Below the pieces are notes generated by a model. It saw nothing but the letters and a program-made list of their open reading frames with translations. It was not told the DNA's origin and ran no database searches. A stretch of 64,000 bases of DNA from Liquidambar formosana (lineage: Eukaryota; Streptophyta; Magnoliopsida; Saxifragales; Altingiaceae), in assembly GCA_039720395.1 (NCBI GenBank), contig CM077824.1, positions 15,442,046-15,506,045 of the forward strand, in the 5' to 3' direction. Both the position numbers and the translations under genes were made by a program. Below, one piece after another: positions 32,213-44,444 of the stretch (positions within the stretch are counted from its first letter, which is position 1; each line of letters starts with the position of its first letter).

Positions 32213-34929
32213 ATGGGAAAAACGATTCTCCTCGTACATTGTTTGGTGGCTTGCCTAACTCTAGCTATGCCACTAATCAATTCATCTGATGAATCTGCTC
32301 TTCTTTCCGTAAAGGCCCATATAGCATTCGACCCCGACAACATTTTAGTAACCAGCTGGTCAAGCAACACCTCCTACTGCAATTGGACTGGTGTCTCATG
32401 CAACACTCCCCAACGAAGAGTCACAGCCTTGAATCTTTCTAGCATGGGTCTTGAAGGAACCATTGCTCCCCAAGTTGGCAACCTCTCCTTCCTTCTATCC
32501 ATTGATATAAGCAATAACAACTTCCGCGGACGACTTCCTGATGAGATTGCCAAACTTCATAAGCTGCAGATATTATATGTTCAAGACAATCACGTTTCGG
32601 GGTCCATTCCTTCTATATTATCAAATTGTGAGGAGCTTCGAAAATTGGCATTGTTGAACAATAGACTCACCGGAAGCATTCCACAAGTTATCGGCAACTT
32701 ATCAAAGCTCGAAGAGCTATATCTTGGCGGTAACCGCTTGACCGGTGCAATTCCAAAGGAGATTAGTCATCTTCTTAACTTGAAGATATTATCGTTTCCA
32801 ATGAACAACCTGACAGGCTCCATCCCATCTGCAATTTTCAACATATCTTCTTTACAAGGCATTAATCTTACGAGCAATGGCCTTTCTGGAACTCTTCCTA
32901 TGGATATGTGCTATAACCTTCCAGAGCTCAAAGAGCTTTCCCTTTCTCACAATCGATTGAGTTCTCAAATTCCAACTAGCCTAGACAAATGTGGAGAGCT
33001 TAAGGAAATATCATTAGCATTCAATGGATTCACAGGAGTCATACCTAGAGGAATCGGCAACCTGTCTAAGCTTGAAGTGTTATATCTCAGTCAGAATAAT
33101 TTAACAGGTATTTTTTCTAAATTCATTGTGTGAGTTTTGATCTAAGAGTTATGGGTGAATTACACTTATACCCCGTGTATTATCTGAGAAATACAATATA
33201 ACGTATTGCTCCCCTCCATCAAAGTGTTGGCCAATTCTATGGTACCCTAGCAAAAAATTGGGTACCATATCTAGAGGGTCACTTGAAATGGTAGTTGGTC
33301 ACTTCAAATGGTAAGCGGGACACTTCAAATGATAAGTTGATCACTTCAAGTGATAAGTGGTCACTAAATGATAAGTGAGCCACTTCAAATAGTAAGTGGA
33401 TATGATACCCTCAAAACCTTATGGGTGTTATAGAATTACCCCAAAGTGTTGTTGATGAGAATTAGTCAAAAATATCAACTATATACCACACTATACTATA
33501 TACAGTAGCTACTATACTAGTCGTAAAAGTGAAGAGGAGCTTCTTTTAATTTGTAATCATGCATGAATAACTTTCATAATACCTTAATTGCCCCTCTCTA
33601 GCATGTTTTAGTGCAATTCTATATACTATGTTATTTCCTTTTCCTTTTCCTTTTCCTTTTGTCTCCTTTGTCAAGAGAACACATCAACACAAACAACAAA
33701 TAAATGTCTCATTTACTCTGGTGTATCAGAAAGCGAATTGGGAGAGAGAGATAAAATAAAAATGTTAAGGGAATTGATTAAGAAAGCTAATTAAGTACCC
33801 TTTTAGGAATAGACCCTCTTTAATTTAGTGTTGTATCGCATATATAAGTATTTGTCTCATTTCACCTTTTGTATTAACTAGATATGGGTACACTTGAGTT
33901 GCACGTGAATAATACTTAAATAATAAAAGATATATAAAAATTCGTAAATTTTTATATATATCAATCACATTCCATATACCTTATATTAAATATGAATTAA
34001 AATATAAATTCTTTTGTTAAGATTGGTGGAATTTTATATGGTCATGTGTATTTAAATATTTTAAAAATTTTATAAGATATTTTAGTCCATCAAAATTTAT
34101 TTAGGATTTTTTTAAAAAATTATTATTATAATTGGTGGAATTTTATGAGACAATATCTATGTCCTCTTAAAATTTTATAGCGGATTTTAGTGAATCAAAA
34201 GTTCTAAGTCTATCGATACTTCTAAACTAATGATATATCATTCAAAAGTGCCTAAGTTCCATTGTATTAAACATACAATGAGCTATACGTAATTGAGTTT
34301 TAGAACATGGAAATCTAATTATTTGTTACTTTTTGTTGAAAACATAAATCTCGTTCGAGAGGCATGTACCTATATAATGTTCTTCTCATTAAGGGGCATG
34401 TGAGATGCATGTGGTGTTGGACACACATTGGTCAAATAGCATGGACACATCATAGAGGGGGAAGGAGCTCTTCCACCTTGTGGTGGAGGCAAGTATATAT
34501 TGTCCACTAATTAATAGCAGAGTTTCAATGTAACTACAAGTTGTGGCAGATGAATGTGTGTGTGCAACAATTAGTTGATATTAATAAATTGATGGATAAA
34601 AAATAAACAAAATTAATGGATAATTAAAAATAAACAACATTAGTCAATTTTTTCCTTAGTGAATGGTAACTTGTACTCCCTTCGTCCCATTTTATTTGCT
34701 CACTTTAACTAAGCGCACATATTAAGGCTTAATGCATTACCATGTCACCTATTTAATTATAGCTTTCCAAGTTTTCTCTCCCATGGAAAAATGTTCAATT
34801 TTCTAGGAGAAAAGTAAAGGGGTATTTTTGGAAAATAACAAACCTTTTTGGTTTGACTTTTGAAAGTGAGAAAATATTTTGGGACATCCAAAAAAGGAAA
34901 GATGAACAAGTAAAATGGGATGGAGTGAG

Positions 34930-34988
<59 letters not shown>

Positions 34989-35616
34989 TTGTCTTTTTTT
35001 TTTCCCATTGCATACTATTCTTCTATTTTTCATTTTTGTTATGCTTACCAGTAAGAAATATGGAGTGGAAGAAATATTTTGTACTTAGTTTTTAGATAAG
35101 ATGGAAAGGGAGTGAGAGTGTTGGAGGAAGATGATAGAGGGAGAAAGGATAATCATTGTTGTAAAGGTAAAGTAGTTTGTTATGCAAAAATTTAGGAACA
35201 TGTGAATAACTAAAATTTTTATTGTTGTAAAGACTTAATAAACCCTAATTGACTTTTAGAAAAATTTTAAAAAGGTTATTTTAGTATTTTCAAGAGCAAT
35301 CCAATAAATTAAAATTAAAATTATCGGCAGTTGCACGTGCTATAAATGTGCTCCTTTCCTCATTTCCTTATTTTTACTATATTATTTAGGGGGAATTATA
35401 GATAGGTTCGGCTATAAGCAAAAAATTATAGTACAATACAAATCTCTACTAACTTCCTAGTAAATGACTACTAACTGAACTAAGAATGACTAGTAACTAT
35501 AATCATTTGCCTGTAGATGGACCTATCTGTAATCCCCCCTATAAACGGTAAATTACAAAAAGGTGGAAGCCTATCTAAATGTTAGTATTCCATGTAAACT
35601 GAATATGAAAGGGCTG

Positions 35617-35649
<33 letters not shown>

Positions 35650-38600
35650 TGGGGCTACAAGGTTATTGTGGTTGAGAGGGAAAATATGGGAGTAAGAATT
35701 TCAAAATTTTTTGGTAACTAAATCCAATTGTGAGCTAGAATGACAATATTATCCTTAATTTATTTTTTAATAAATAACAAAAAATGGGTAAAAGAAAGGT
35801 TATTATATAATTTTGGATCCAACCAACCATAAATAGGGGTGGCGATATTGCTATAGCACAATTCTTTTCTTCCAAAACAACACAAAATATTTTCCTTTGA
35901 ACTAACCGTTTTGCCCCTAAGTAAAAAAGAGTCAAACCTAAGTCTATCAAAAATACATTGTCCTCTACTCATGTGTACACTCTCAAGTTTGAACAAATTT
36001 ATAGAGAACAAGACAAATCTCTCCCACCAATAAAAGAAATAAGGGACAAATGGAGTTCACCATTTTTTTTTTTGGGTTGGGGCACGAAGAAAGACACTGA
36101 CTCAGTCTTGACCCTTTTTGACTTAAAGGCAAAAAAGTTTGTTTCTGTGGAAGAAAAGAAATGAGATGTGGCAATAGTGCCACCCTATAATAGTTTAGAT
36201 GATAGTTAGTAACGTATAGGAGGAGAGATTATATGACAAAAAATGTATGAAGTATAATTCGATTCCCCCTTTAAAAAATACGATGAAAAGTATTGGAGAT
36301 TGCCTATCAATCTCCAGCAAATTGATTCTCAATTCAAAATTCAAATCTGTCATTCTTTCCTTGTATATGTTATTCATTCCTTGTATATAAGTTTACTTCT
36401 TAGACATCCCATAATCAAAGGGATTTGATAGGTGGACATCCCATAATCAAAGGGATCTGTGATATATTTTTCCTGTATAAATACCAACTGGTACATTGAA
36501 TAAAATCATCACTTCACAATCTTTTACATGGTATCAGAGCCTTTGGGTTGTTTTTTATCTTAATTTGGTCTTCTTTTCATTTCCTCGTTCTCATGGCCAC
36601 CATCTCCAGCAACCCCAACTCTTCTTCTAGCAATACCTCTGGTGAATCTCATACTGCCAATTCTCAACCTATTATTTTTGCTGATAACCACAATCATCCT
36701 TTTTATCTTCATCCATCTGATAATCCCGGTCATATTCTTGTCTCTTCACCTTTACATGGTGACAATTATCACACATGGCACCGGGCAATAAAAATGGCTC
36801 TTTCAGCAAAGAACAAACTGGGTTTCGTTGATGGTTCTATTCCTCAACCTGATCACTCTTCCAATGACTTTGCTTCATGGTCTCGCTGCAATAACATGGT
36901 TCTATCCTGGCTCCTTAATGCTATTTCTGCTGACCTTCGTGATAGTATCATTTATGCTGATACTGCTGTTGCTGTTTGGCGTGACTTAAAGGAGCGTTTC
37001 TCTCATGGTAATGCCGCGCAAATCTTCAAAATCCGGCGTGATATTATTCAACATTTACAAGAACAATCCTCTGTTTCAGCTTATTTCACAAAGTTGAAAG
37101 CTCTCTGGGATGAATTATCATCCTATCATACTTTTCCCATCTGTTCTTGTGGTGCTATGACATCCCATGTTGATCTCCAACTCCAAGAAAAATTGATGCA
37201 GTTTCTTATGGGGCTCAATGACTCTTATTCATCTATTCGGAGTCAGATTCTTCTGATGGAACCTTTACCTACTATTAACAAAGCCTATAGCCTTGTGCTT
37301 CAAGAAGAACATCATCGAATGTTACATGTTCTTCCCGTTTTACCTTCGGATGGTGTTATTGTGGCTGCTGCCGATCACAATCATGTTGCTCCAACTGTTA
37401 ATGCTGTTGCTGGACATCCTCGTGACAACCATTTGAGGCCTCGTCGTGACCGACCAAAGTGTGACTACTGTGGCAAATTAGGCCACACTAAAAACCGTTG
37501 CTATGCTCTCCACGGCTACCCTCCACGTACTGCCAACAATGTTCAGTCCTCTCCTTTGGACACACCTGGCCCCTCATCTGCACCTACTTTTACTCCAGAA
37601 CAGTATACTCAGTTGCTTTCCTTGATCTCTCTGGGTACTACTAATCCTAGTGCTAACCTTGCTGGTAAGGATTCTCACTCTTCTCCTTCTTATTCTCGTC
37701 TTTGGATTATAGATACAGGGGCAACCAATCACATGGCTTCATCTTTAAGTTCTTTTACTAAGCTCCATCCAACTTCTACCCACAAACCAGTACAATTACC
37801 TACTGGTGCTCTTGTTCCCACAACTCATAGTGGTGATATCTCTCTTACATCTTCCTTATCTTTATCTAATGTTCTTTGTATTCCTTCTTTTCATCACAAC
37901 TTGTTATCTGTTAGTACCTTAACAAAAGATCTTCATTGTTCAGTTACATTTTTTCATGACCACTGTGTTTTTCAGGACCTACGCTCGAAGAAGACGATTG
38001 GAGTGGCTAGGCAACATGGAGGCCTTTACCTTCTCCAGCCCACTGATGTCGCTGCCTTCTCGGCTCAGGCTACAACTTCCTTTGACTTGTGGCATCGACG
38101 TCTGGGCCATCCTTCTACTTCTCGTTTGCGTAAAATAAATCAGTCCAATAAAGATGTTACCATCTCTAGTCCTTGTCTTTGTCATGTTTGTCCCTTGGCT
38201 AAGCAAGTTCGACTACCATTTCCTAAGAGTTCTATATCTACTTTGTCTCCTTTTGAATTAGTACATTTTGATGTATGGGGTGTTTATTCCACACCTTCTC
38301 TTTCTGGTGCAAGATATTTCTTAACCATTATTGATGATTTTAGTAGAAGTACTTGGGTTTATCTAATGCGCTTTAAATCTGAAACTCCATTGCTCATAAT
38401 GAATTTTTTTGCCATGATAAAAACCCAATTTAATTGTTCTATCCGAACAGTTCGTACCGATAATGGTCTTGAATTTATCAATTCTTCTTTACGCTCTTTC
38501 TTTCAAGCAAATGGCATTCTTCACCAACATAGTTGTGTAGGCACTCCTCAACAAAATGGAGTTGTTGAAAGGAAACATCGCCATTTACTTGAAGTTGCTA

Positions 38601-41600
38601 GAGCTTTGCGTTTTCAAGCAGCTTTACCCATTTCCTTTTGGGGCGAATGTATTCTCACAGCGGTTCATTTAATTAATCGCATCCCCACTGCCCTCTTAAA
38701 TCACAAAAGTCCTCATGAAATTATTCTTCAATCCAAACCTGATTATAAGCATTTGCGTGTATTTGGATGCCTTTGCTATGCCCACAATATTCATCATAAA
38801 AATAAGTTTGATGCGCGAGCTCGTCGCTGTATTTTTCTTGGTTATCCTTTCAGTCAAAAAGGATATAAAGTCTATGATCTTGACACTAAAAAGCTGTTTA
38901 TTAGCCGTGATGTTCGATTTCATGAGCACCTTTTTCCTTTTTCCAATCACCCACAAACTCCTTTACCTCAGGCTGTTATTCCTTTGCCCATACTTGATTC
39001 TGAAAATGATACTCAACCCTTAGAACAGCCTTGCAACTCTTCACCTCCTTCTCCTAGTCTAGAACTTCCTAGCCTTTGTTCTCCACCTCCTATTCCCATC
39101 GACTCTCTTCGTCGTTCAACTCGCGTTCGAACTAGACCTTCTTATCTCTCTGACTTTGAATGCTCCCAGGTTGCTCTTAGCTCCACTCGATCAACTTCTT
39201 CAGCGATACTTCCTTCAGGTACACCATATCCTTTATCTGATTATTTATCTTATAATCGTTTTTCTGCTGCTCATAAATCTTATTTAGTCGCCCTTTCTTC
39301 TGAAATTGAACCTCACACATATAGTGAGGCAGCTAAAGCACCCCACTGGACAGAAGCCATGGCTACCGAGCTCCGAGCTTTGGAATCCAACAATACTTGG
39401 ACTCTTTGTACTCTTCCTCCCAATAAAAAACCCATTGGCTGCAAATGGGTTTTTAAAATCAAGCATCGTGCTGATGGCACCATTGAGCGTTACAAAGCCC
39501 GTTTAGTTGCCAAAGGGTACACTCAACAGGAAGGGTTAGATTACAATGAAACATTTGCTCCTGTAGCGAAATTGGTCACAGTCCGTTGTCTCTTGGCCAT
39601 TGCCTCTGTTCATGGTTGGTCCCTTCATCAACTTGATGTAAATAATGCATTTCTACATGGTGACCTCAATGAAGAAGTTTTTATGAAGTTACCACCTGGT
39701 TTTCCAAGACAGGGGGAGCATCAAGTTTGTAAATTGAATAAATCTTTGTACGGTCTCAAACAAGCATCGAGAAATTGGTTTGCTAAATTTTCAATGGCCC
39801 TTTTAGATGCTGGTTTTCATCAATCACAAGCAGATTATTCCTTATTCACAAAGATTTCAGGCCCTCATCAAACTTTCGTTCTTGTTTATGTTGATGATAT
39901 CCTCATAACAGGTAATGACTCCAAGGCTATATCTCAATTGAAAGACTTTTTACATACCAGGTTCCATATCAAAGATCTTGGTCCCATGAAATATTTTCTT
40001 GGCATTGAAATGGCCCGATCCCAATCTGGTATCTTCTTATGTCAGCGGAAATATACATTGGAAATCCTCAATGATGCTGGTTATTTGGGTGCCAAGCCAG
40101 CTAATTCTCCTATGGAGCAAAACCTTCACTTGAATGATTCTGATGGTGACTCACTCCCTGATCCGTCCATATATCGTCGTCTTGTGGGGCGCTTAATCTA
40201 TCTTACAATTACTCGACCGGATATTGTTTTCTCTGTCAACATTCTCAGTCAGTTTATGCATAAGCCCAAGACACCACATATGGATGCTGCTGTTCGAGTT
40301 CTTCGATATTTAAAAGGAACACCTGGTAATGGAATTTTGCTCTCTTCACTCAGCAAACTTGAACTCCATGCTTATTGTGATTCCGATTGGGCTAGCTGCC
40401 CAATCACAAGGCGTTCCACTACTGGGTATTGTATTTTTTTGGGTGACAGTCCTATTTCTTGGAAAACAAAAAAGCAACACAGTTTCTCGATCTTCCGCTG
40501 AAGCCGAATATCGTTCCATGGCAAATGCTACTTGTGAAATCACATGGCTTTTATCCCTACTTCATGATTTGGGTGTTCCCCACTCACAACCTGTCTCCCT
40601 ATATTGCGATAATCAAGCAGCCCTTCACATTGCTGCAAATCCTGTCTACCATGAAAGGACCAAGCATATTGAGATCGATTGCCATATAGTCCGTGAAAAA
40701 ATTCAAGCAGGCATCCTTCATACACACCACGTCTCTTCCTCTGATCAAAGAGCTGACATCCTCACTAAGCCACTTGGTCGAGACCACTTTCATCGGCTCA
40801 TATCCAAGTTGGGTGTTCTTGATCCTCACGCACCAACTTGAGGGGGAGTATTGGAGATTGCCTATCAATCTCCAGCAAATTGATTCTCAATTCAAAATTC
40901 AAATCTGTCATTCTTTCCTTGTATATGTTATTCATTCCTTGTATATAAGTTTACTTCTTAGACATCCCATAATCAAAGGGATCTGATAGGTGGACATCCC
41001 ATAATCAAAGGGATCTGTGATATATTTTTCCTGTATAAATACCAACTGGTACATTGAATAAAATCATCACTTCACAAAAGTTCACCAAAAAAAAAAAAAA
41101 AAAAACGAAAATGAAAAGAATACTGATATTCTTCATATAAGAAATTAAATTTCAATTATCATTGAGTTGCTAAAATATTAATACTTATCTAAATTGCAGG
41201 CGAAATACCTCAAGAACTCTTCAACATATCCTCGCTAAAGATTTTTCGCAGTGGAATTAACAGCCTCTCAGGATCTCTCCCAACTGGTATGTGCTTTACT
41301 CTTTCGCAACTCCAACTCATTGTCATTGGAGATAATCAACTGGAAGGCGAAATCCCATCTAGTCTGTCACACTGCGGAGGGCTTCAAGCGCTTGCTCTAT
41401 CATACAATCAATTCACAGGAAGCATACCACAACAAATTGGGAATTTATCAATGATTGAAGAGATTTCCTTTGCCTATAATGGGTTGACAGGTAACATTCC
41501 ACCTTCAATTAGAAATTTGTCGACGTTAAGGGTGCTTGATTACCAGTTCAACAACATTCAAGGTGAAATTCCTCAAGAGTTGGGTCATCTTTTCAATTTA

Positions 41601-43782
41601 CAACAATTAGGTCTTGATGATAACAATTTAACGGGTGTAATACCAGAAGCAATCTTTAACATCTCAAGCCTACAAGTCATTTCCCTCACAGTTAATCAAC
41701 TTTCAGGCAATCTTCCATCAAGTATTACTAGTCTTTCGCTCCCTAATCTTAAAGGTTTGTATCTAGGAGGAAATGAATTGAGTGGAATAATTCCTACATC
41801 TATTCCCAACATTTCGGAACTCACCAACTTGGACCTATCTCATAACTTCTTCATTGGTAATATACCAATGGATCTGGGTAACTTGAGACAACTCCGACAT
41901 GTCAGCTTTGCAAGTAATCAATTGACCAATGAACCCTCGAACCCTGAGCTCAGATTTCTTAATTCTTTGACAAATTGCAAATTGTTGAGAGTATTGTGGA
42001 TCGATGAAAATCCCCTAAATGGTACACTTCCAAATTCGTTCACCAACCTCTCCATTTCTCTTACAAGTTTTTCCATAAGTGCCTGCCAAATAAAAGGCAT
42101 GATTCCAAGAGGAATTGGTAACTTTACCAACTTGGAAGATTTGTTCATCGATGATAATGATTTAACGGGATTGATTCCAACGTCATTAGGACGGTTGCAG
42201 AAGCTTCAACGGTTGAACATTACTGGTAATAGACTACATGGATCCATTCCCAATAATCTATGCAGTTTATCAAACTTGGGGGGGTTGTTTTTGGGTTCAA
42301 ATAAGCTTTCTGGATCTATTCCAAGCTGCTTTGGGAATCTCAGTGCATTGCGACAACTCTTTCTTGACTCCAACACATTAACTTCTAAAATACCTTCATC
42401 TTTGTGGAGCGTTAGAGATCTCTTGGGTCTTGACTTGTCTTCAAATTTCTTAACCAGTTATCTACCTGTGGAAATTGGAAACAACATGAAGTCCATTGTA
42501 CTATTGGATTTATCAGAGAACCTGTTTTCAGGTTACATTCCAAGCACGTTGGGGATGCTTCAAAACTTGGAAAAATTGTCCTTGTCAAGAAACAAATTAC
42601 AAGGCCCTATACCCCAAACATTTGGTGGTTTGGTAAGTTTGGAATCCTTGGATCTATCACGGAACAATCTATCTGGTGCAATTCCCAAGTCATTAGAGGC
42701 CCTTGTATATCTCAAGTATCTAAATGTTTCTTTCAACCAACTACAAGGTGCTATTCCCGACAGAGGACCTTTTGCAAACTTCACCGCTGATTCTTTCCGA
42801 TCAAATGGTGGACTGTGTGGAGCACCTCGGTTTCAGGTCAAAGCATGTGCCATGGATACTAGCAGAAAATCAAGGAACATGAAACTGCTGTTCTTGAAAT
42901 ATGTTCTGCCATCTTTTGTGTCAACAATAATTTTAGTTATTTTAATTGTTCTATTAATAAGATATCATAATAAGAAGTCAATGACACCACCCGTTGAAGA
43001 TGAATCATCACTTCTGGTGACACATAGAAGGATTTCGTATCAGGAACTTCTTCATGCAACAAACTACTTTCGTGAAGACTTCTTGGTTGGGAAAGGGAGC
43101 CTGGGTATGGTATACAAAGGGGTATTATCTGATGGATTAGAGGTTGCTATAAAAGTTTTCAATTTGCAATTGCAAGGAGCATTCAAGAGTTTCGATGCAG
43201 AATGTGAAGTAATGCGAAATATCCGTCATCGAAATCTTGTCAAGATAATCAGTAGTTGCTCTAACCCTGACTTTAAAGCCTTGGTGCTTGAGTACATGAC
43301 GAATGGAAGCCTAGAGAAGTGGTTGTACTCTCACAACTATTGTTTAGATATGCTTCAAAGATTAAATATCATGATTGATGTGGCTTTGGCACTAGAGTAT
43401 CTCCATCATGATTATTCAACTCCTATAGTGCACTGCGACTTGAAGCCAAGCAATGTTTTGTTAGACGAAGACATGGTTGCACATGTAGGTGACTTTGGCA
43501 TTGCAAAACTATTGATGGGGAATGAATCTGTGGCTCAAACCATGACGTTAGGCACAATCGGTTATATGGCACCAGGTGACGTTCCTTATTATTTTTATAC
43601 ATATATGCTTATTATATGTTGTTCTCAATCGATATCATTTTTTTTTTCCAAATATCTTTTCACTTACCTCATTAAGGAATTGTTTGTTATTAAGATCTTC
43701 TGACATATGTCATAAATTATAGATAATCCGCATTGTATTTCTCAATCAAATTAGGAGGCACATTCAAGTTTAGTCTAATATC

Positions 43783-43814
<32 letters not shown>

Positions 43815-44444
43815 TTTTTTTTTTTTTCGTTTGACCTTGTAAAAGACACATAAAGAGCGATTCTATTGGCTCTTTTGCGAACATAAAGATTTATTTGAGT
43901 TTTAGTATCAGATCGTCTTCCTATTTTTTTTATTTTTTATTTTAATTATAAAATTTTTAATTAACACTCTTCCATTAACTGGGTACTGTTCTTTTCTAAG
44001 TTCCGTAGAATCCTTTTGCATGCTTTAAATTTCATATTTTTGCTTTCAATCAAGACCTTACTGTTTGTCTTTTTATTTTACAATGAATACTAAACATCAC
44101 AAGCAGAGTATGGCTCGGAAGGAATAGTTTCCACAAAGGGCGATGTTTATAGCTACGGGATTATGTTGATGGAAACGTTCACAAGAAAGAAACCTACCGA
44201 CGATATGTTTTCTGGACAACTGGGCTTGAATAATTGGGTGGACTCTTTAGCCGGTACAGTAATGGAGGTTGTGGATGCTAATCTACTGAGAAGAGAGGAT
44301 GAACATTTTGCTGCAAAAGAGAACTGTGTCTCCTCCATCATGGCATTAGCATTGGAATGTACTAGAGAGTTACCTGAACAGAGAATTAACATAAAAGATG
44401 TTGTGGCTAGACTCAAGAAGATCAGGATCAGACTTTTGGTCTAA
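32213..44444 (+). CDS. LRR receptor-like kinase, class XII type (At3g47570/Xa21-like), tandem copy 2
   Basis: Three exons, 32213-33107, 41200-43575 and 44107-44444, join in frame into 1202 residues; the pseudogene paralogue has the same borders. The protein has a signal peptide (about 1-24), an LRRNT domain with CNWTGVSC, more than 20 extracellular LRRs of the plant LxGxIP type, a transmembrane helix (about 863-887) and a Ser/Thr kinase. Kinase landmarks are the glycine loop GKGSLG at 929-934, Lys950, the catalytic loop HCDLKPSN at 1043-1050 with Asp1045, DFG at 1063-1065, and APE at 1089-1091 formed across the exon 2/3 junction. The HCD replaces HRD, making it a non-RD kinase, a class common among pattern-recognition receptors such as FLS2 and Xa21. 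It would sit in the plasma membrane; the ligand is unknown. Intron 1 is 8092 bp because of a Ty1/copia insertion, against 495 bp in the paralogue. The reading frame is intact, but splicing over the long intron is unproven. Confidence 0.9.
33278..33400 (+). repeat. Minisatellite in RLK intron 1
   Basis: Six to seven degenerate units of about 20 bases, consensus TCACTTCAAATGGTAAGTGG, stand in tandem inside intron 1. Confidence 0.75.
33401..34673. other. Intron 1 sequence, no element recognised
   Basis: AT-rich intron DNA with a (TTTCCT)n run at about 33628-33662. No gene is recognised. Confidence 0.4.
34676..34929. mobile_element. Stowaway MITE in RLK intron 1
   Basis: The left end CTCCCTTCGTCCCATTTTAT is mirrored by AAAATGGGATGGAGTGAG at the right end. 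TA precedes the left end; the right flank reads TCATA, so the second TA is degenerate. A long (AT)n follows at 34931-34983. Confidence 0.75.
34931..34983. repeat. (AT)n microsatellite
   Basis: About 26 AT units directly after the Stowaway element, within intron 1 of the receptor kinase. Confidence 0.85.
34984..36290. other. Intron 1 sequence before the copia element
   Basis: AT-rich DNA with a (GA)n/poly-G stretch at 35617-35650. The short open frames here have no recognisable motif. Confidence 0.4.
36291..36518 (+). repeat. 5' LTR of the copia element
   Basis: 228 bp from TATTGGAGATTGCC to CACTTCACA. It holds a tandem repeat of CATCCCATAATCAAAGGGAT and a TATA-like CTGTATAAATACC near 36474. 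The first bases are TA rather than the usual TG in both LTRs, so this was present at insertion. Confidence 0.95.
36529..36540 (+). other. Primer binding site
   Basis: TGGTATCAGAGC, complementary to the 3' end of initiator-Met tRNA, lies 10 bases after the 5' LTR. Confidence 0.92.
36593..40841 (+). pseudogene. Copia gag-pol polyprotein with one frameshift
   Basis: From the ATG at 36593 an open frame of 1302 codons runs to a stop at 40499. Landmarks counted from that ATG are the gag region with zinc knuckle CDYCGKLGHTKNRC from residue 290, protease DTGA from 374, pre-integrase LWHRRLGH from 499, the integrase triad Asp560, Asp623 and Glu659 (the last two 36 apart), and reverse transcriptase YVDD with the two Asp at 1101-1102. 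RNase H begins with the DSDWASCP segment. Near 40475 one A of a CAAAACACA-type stretch appears lost, since the rest of RNase H (SRSSAEAEYRSMANAT, then DNQAALHIA) continues in another frame to the stop at 40841. The frame is otherwise undamaged. A longer upstream reading is possible only from non-ATG codons. Confidence 0.93.
40838..40848 (+). other. Polypurine tract
   Basis: TTGAGGGGGAG directly precedes the 3' LTR, the expected site for plus-strand priming. Confidence 0.88.
40849..41076 (+). repeat. 3' LTR of the copia element
   Basis: 228 bp, differing from the 5' LTR at a single position by eye. It is followed by AAAGTTCACC and an A-rich run, then 100 bases of original intron before the exon 2 acceptor at 41199. 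Confidence 0.95.
43785..43824. repeat. (TTTC)n microsatellite in RLK intron 2
   Basis: Tandem TTTC units followed by a T run. They lie in intron 2 (43576-44106) at the place where the paralogue has a T/G-rich tract. Confidence 0.8.

Larger units (their letters stand above)
36291..41076 (+). mobile_element. Ty1/copia LTR retrotransposon
   Basis: A nearly complete 4.8-kb element inserted in intron 1 of the receptor kinase, in the same orientation as the gene. It has two 228-bp LTRs (36291-36518 and 40849-41076), a primer binding site, a gag-pol frame in the order gag, protease, integrase, reverse transcriptase, RNase H (copia order), and a polypurine tract. By eye the two LTRs differ at one position in 228 (T or C in GGAT(T/C)TGATAGG), so the insertion is recent. 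AAAAG precedes the left LTR and AAAG or AAAAG follows the right one, consistent with a target duplication. One base loss in the RNase H region is the only break seen. Confidence 0.96.

Noticed and set aside
33278..33400. CRISPR-like appearance of short direct repeats
   Set aside because: Units are degenerate and directly adjacent without unique spacers, and the DNA is plant nuclear; this is a minisatellite.
34757..35095. Open frames with long Tyr-Ile runs
   Set aside because: They are translations of the (AT)n microsatellite.
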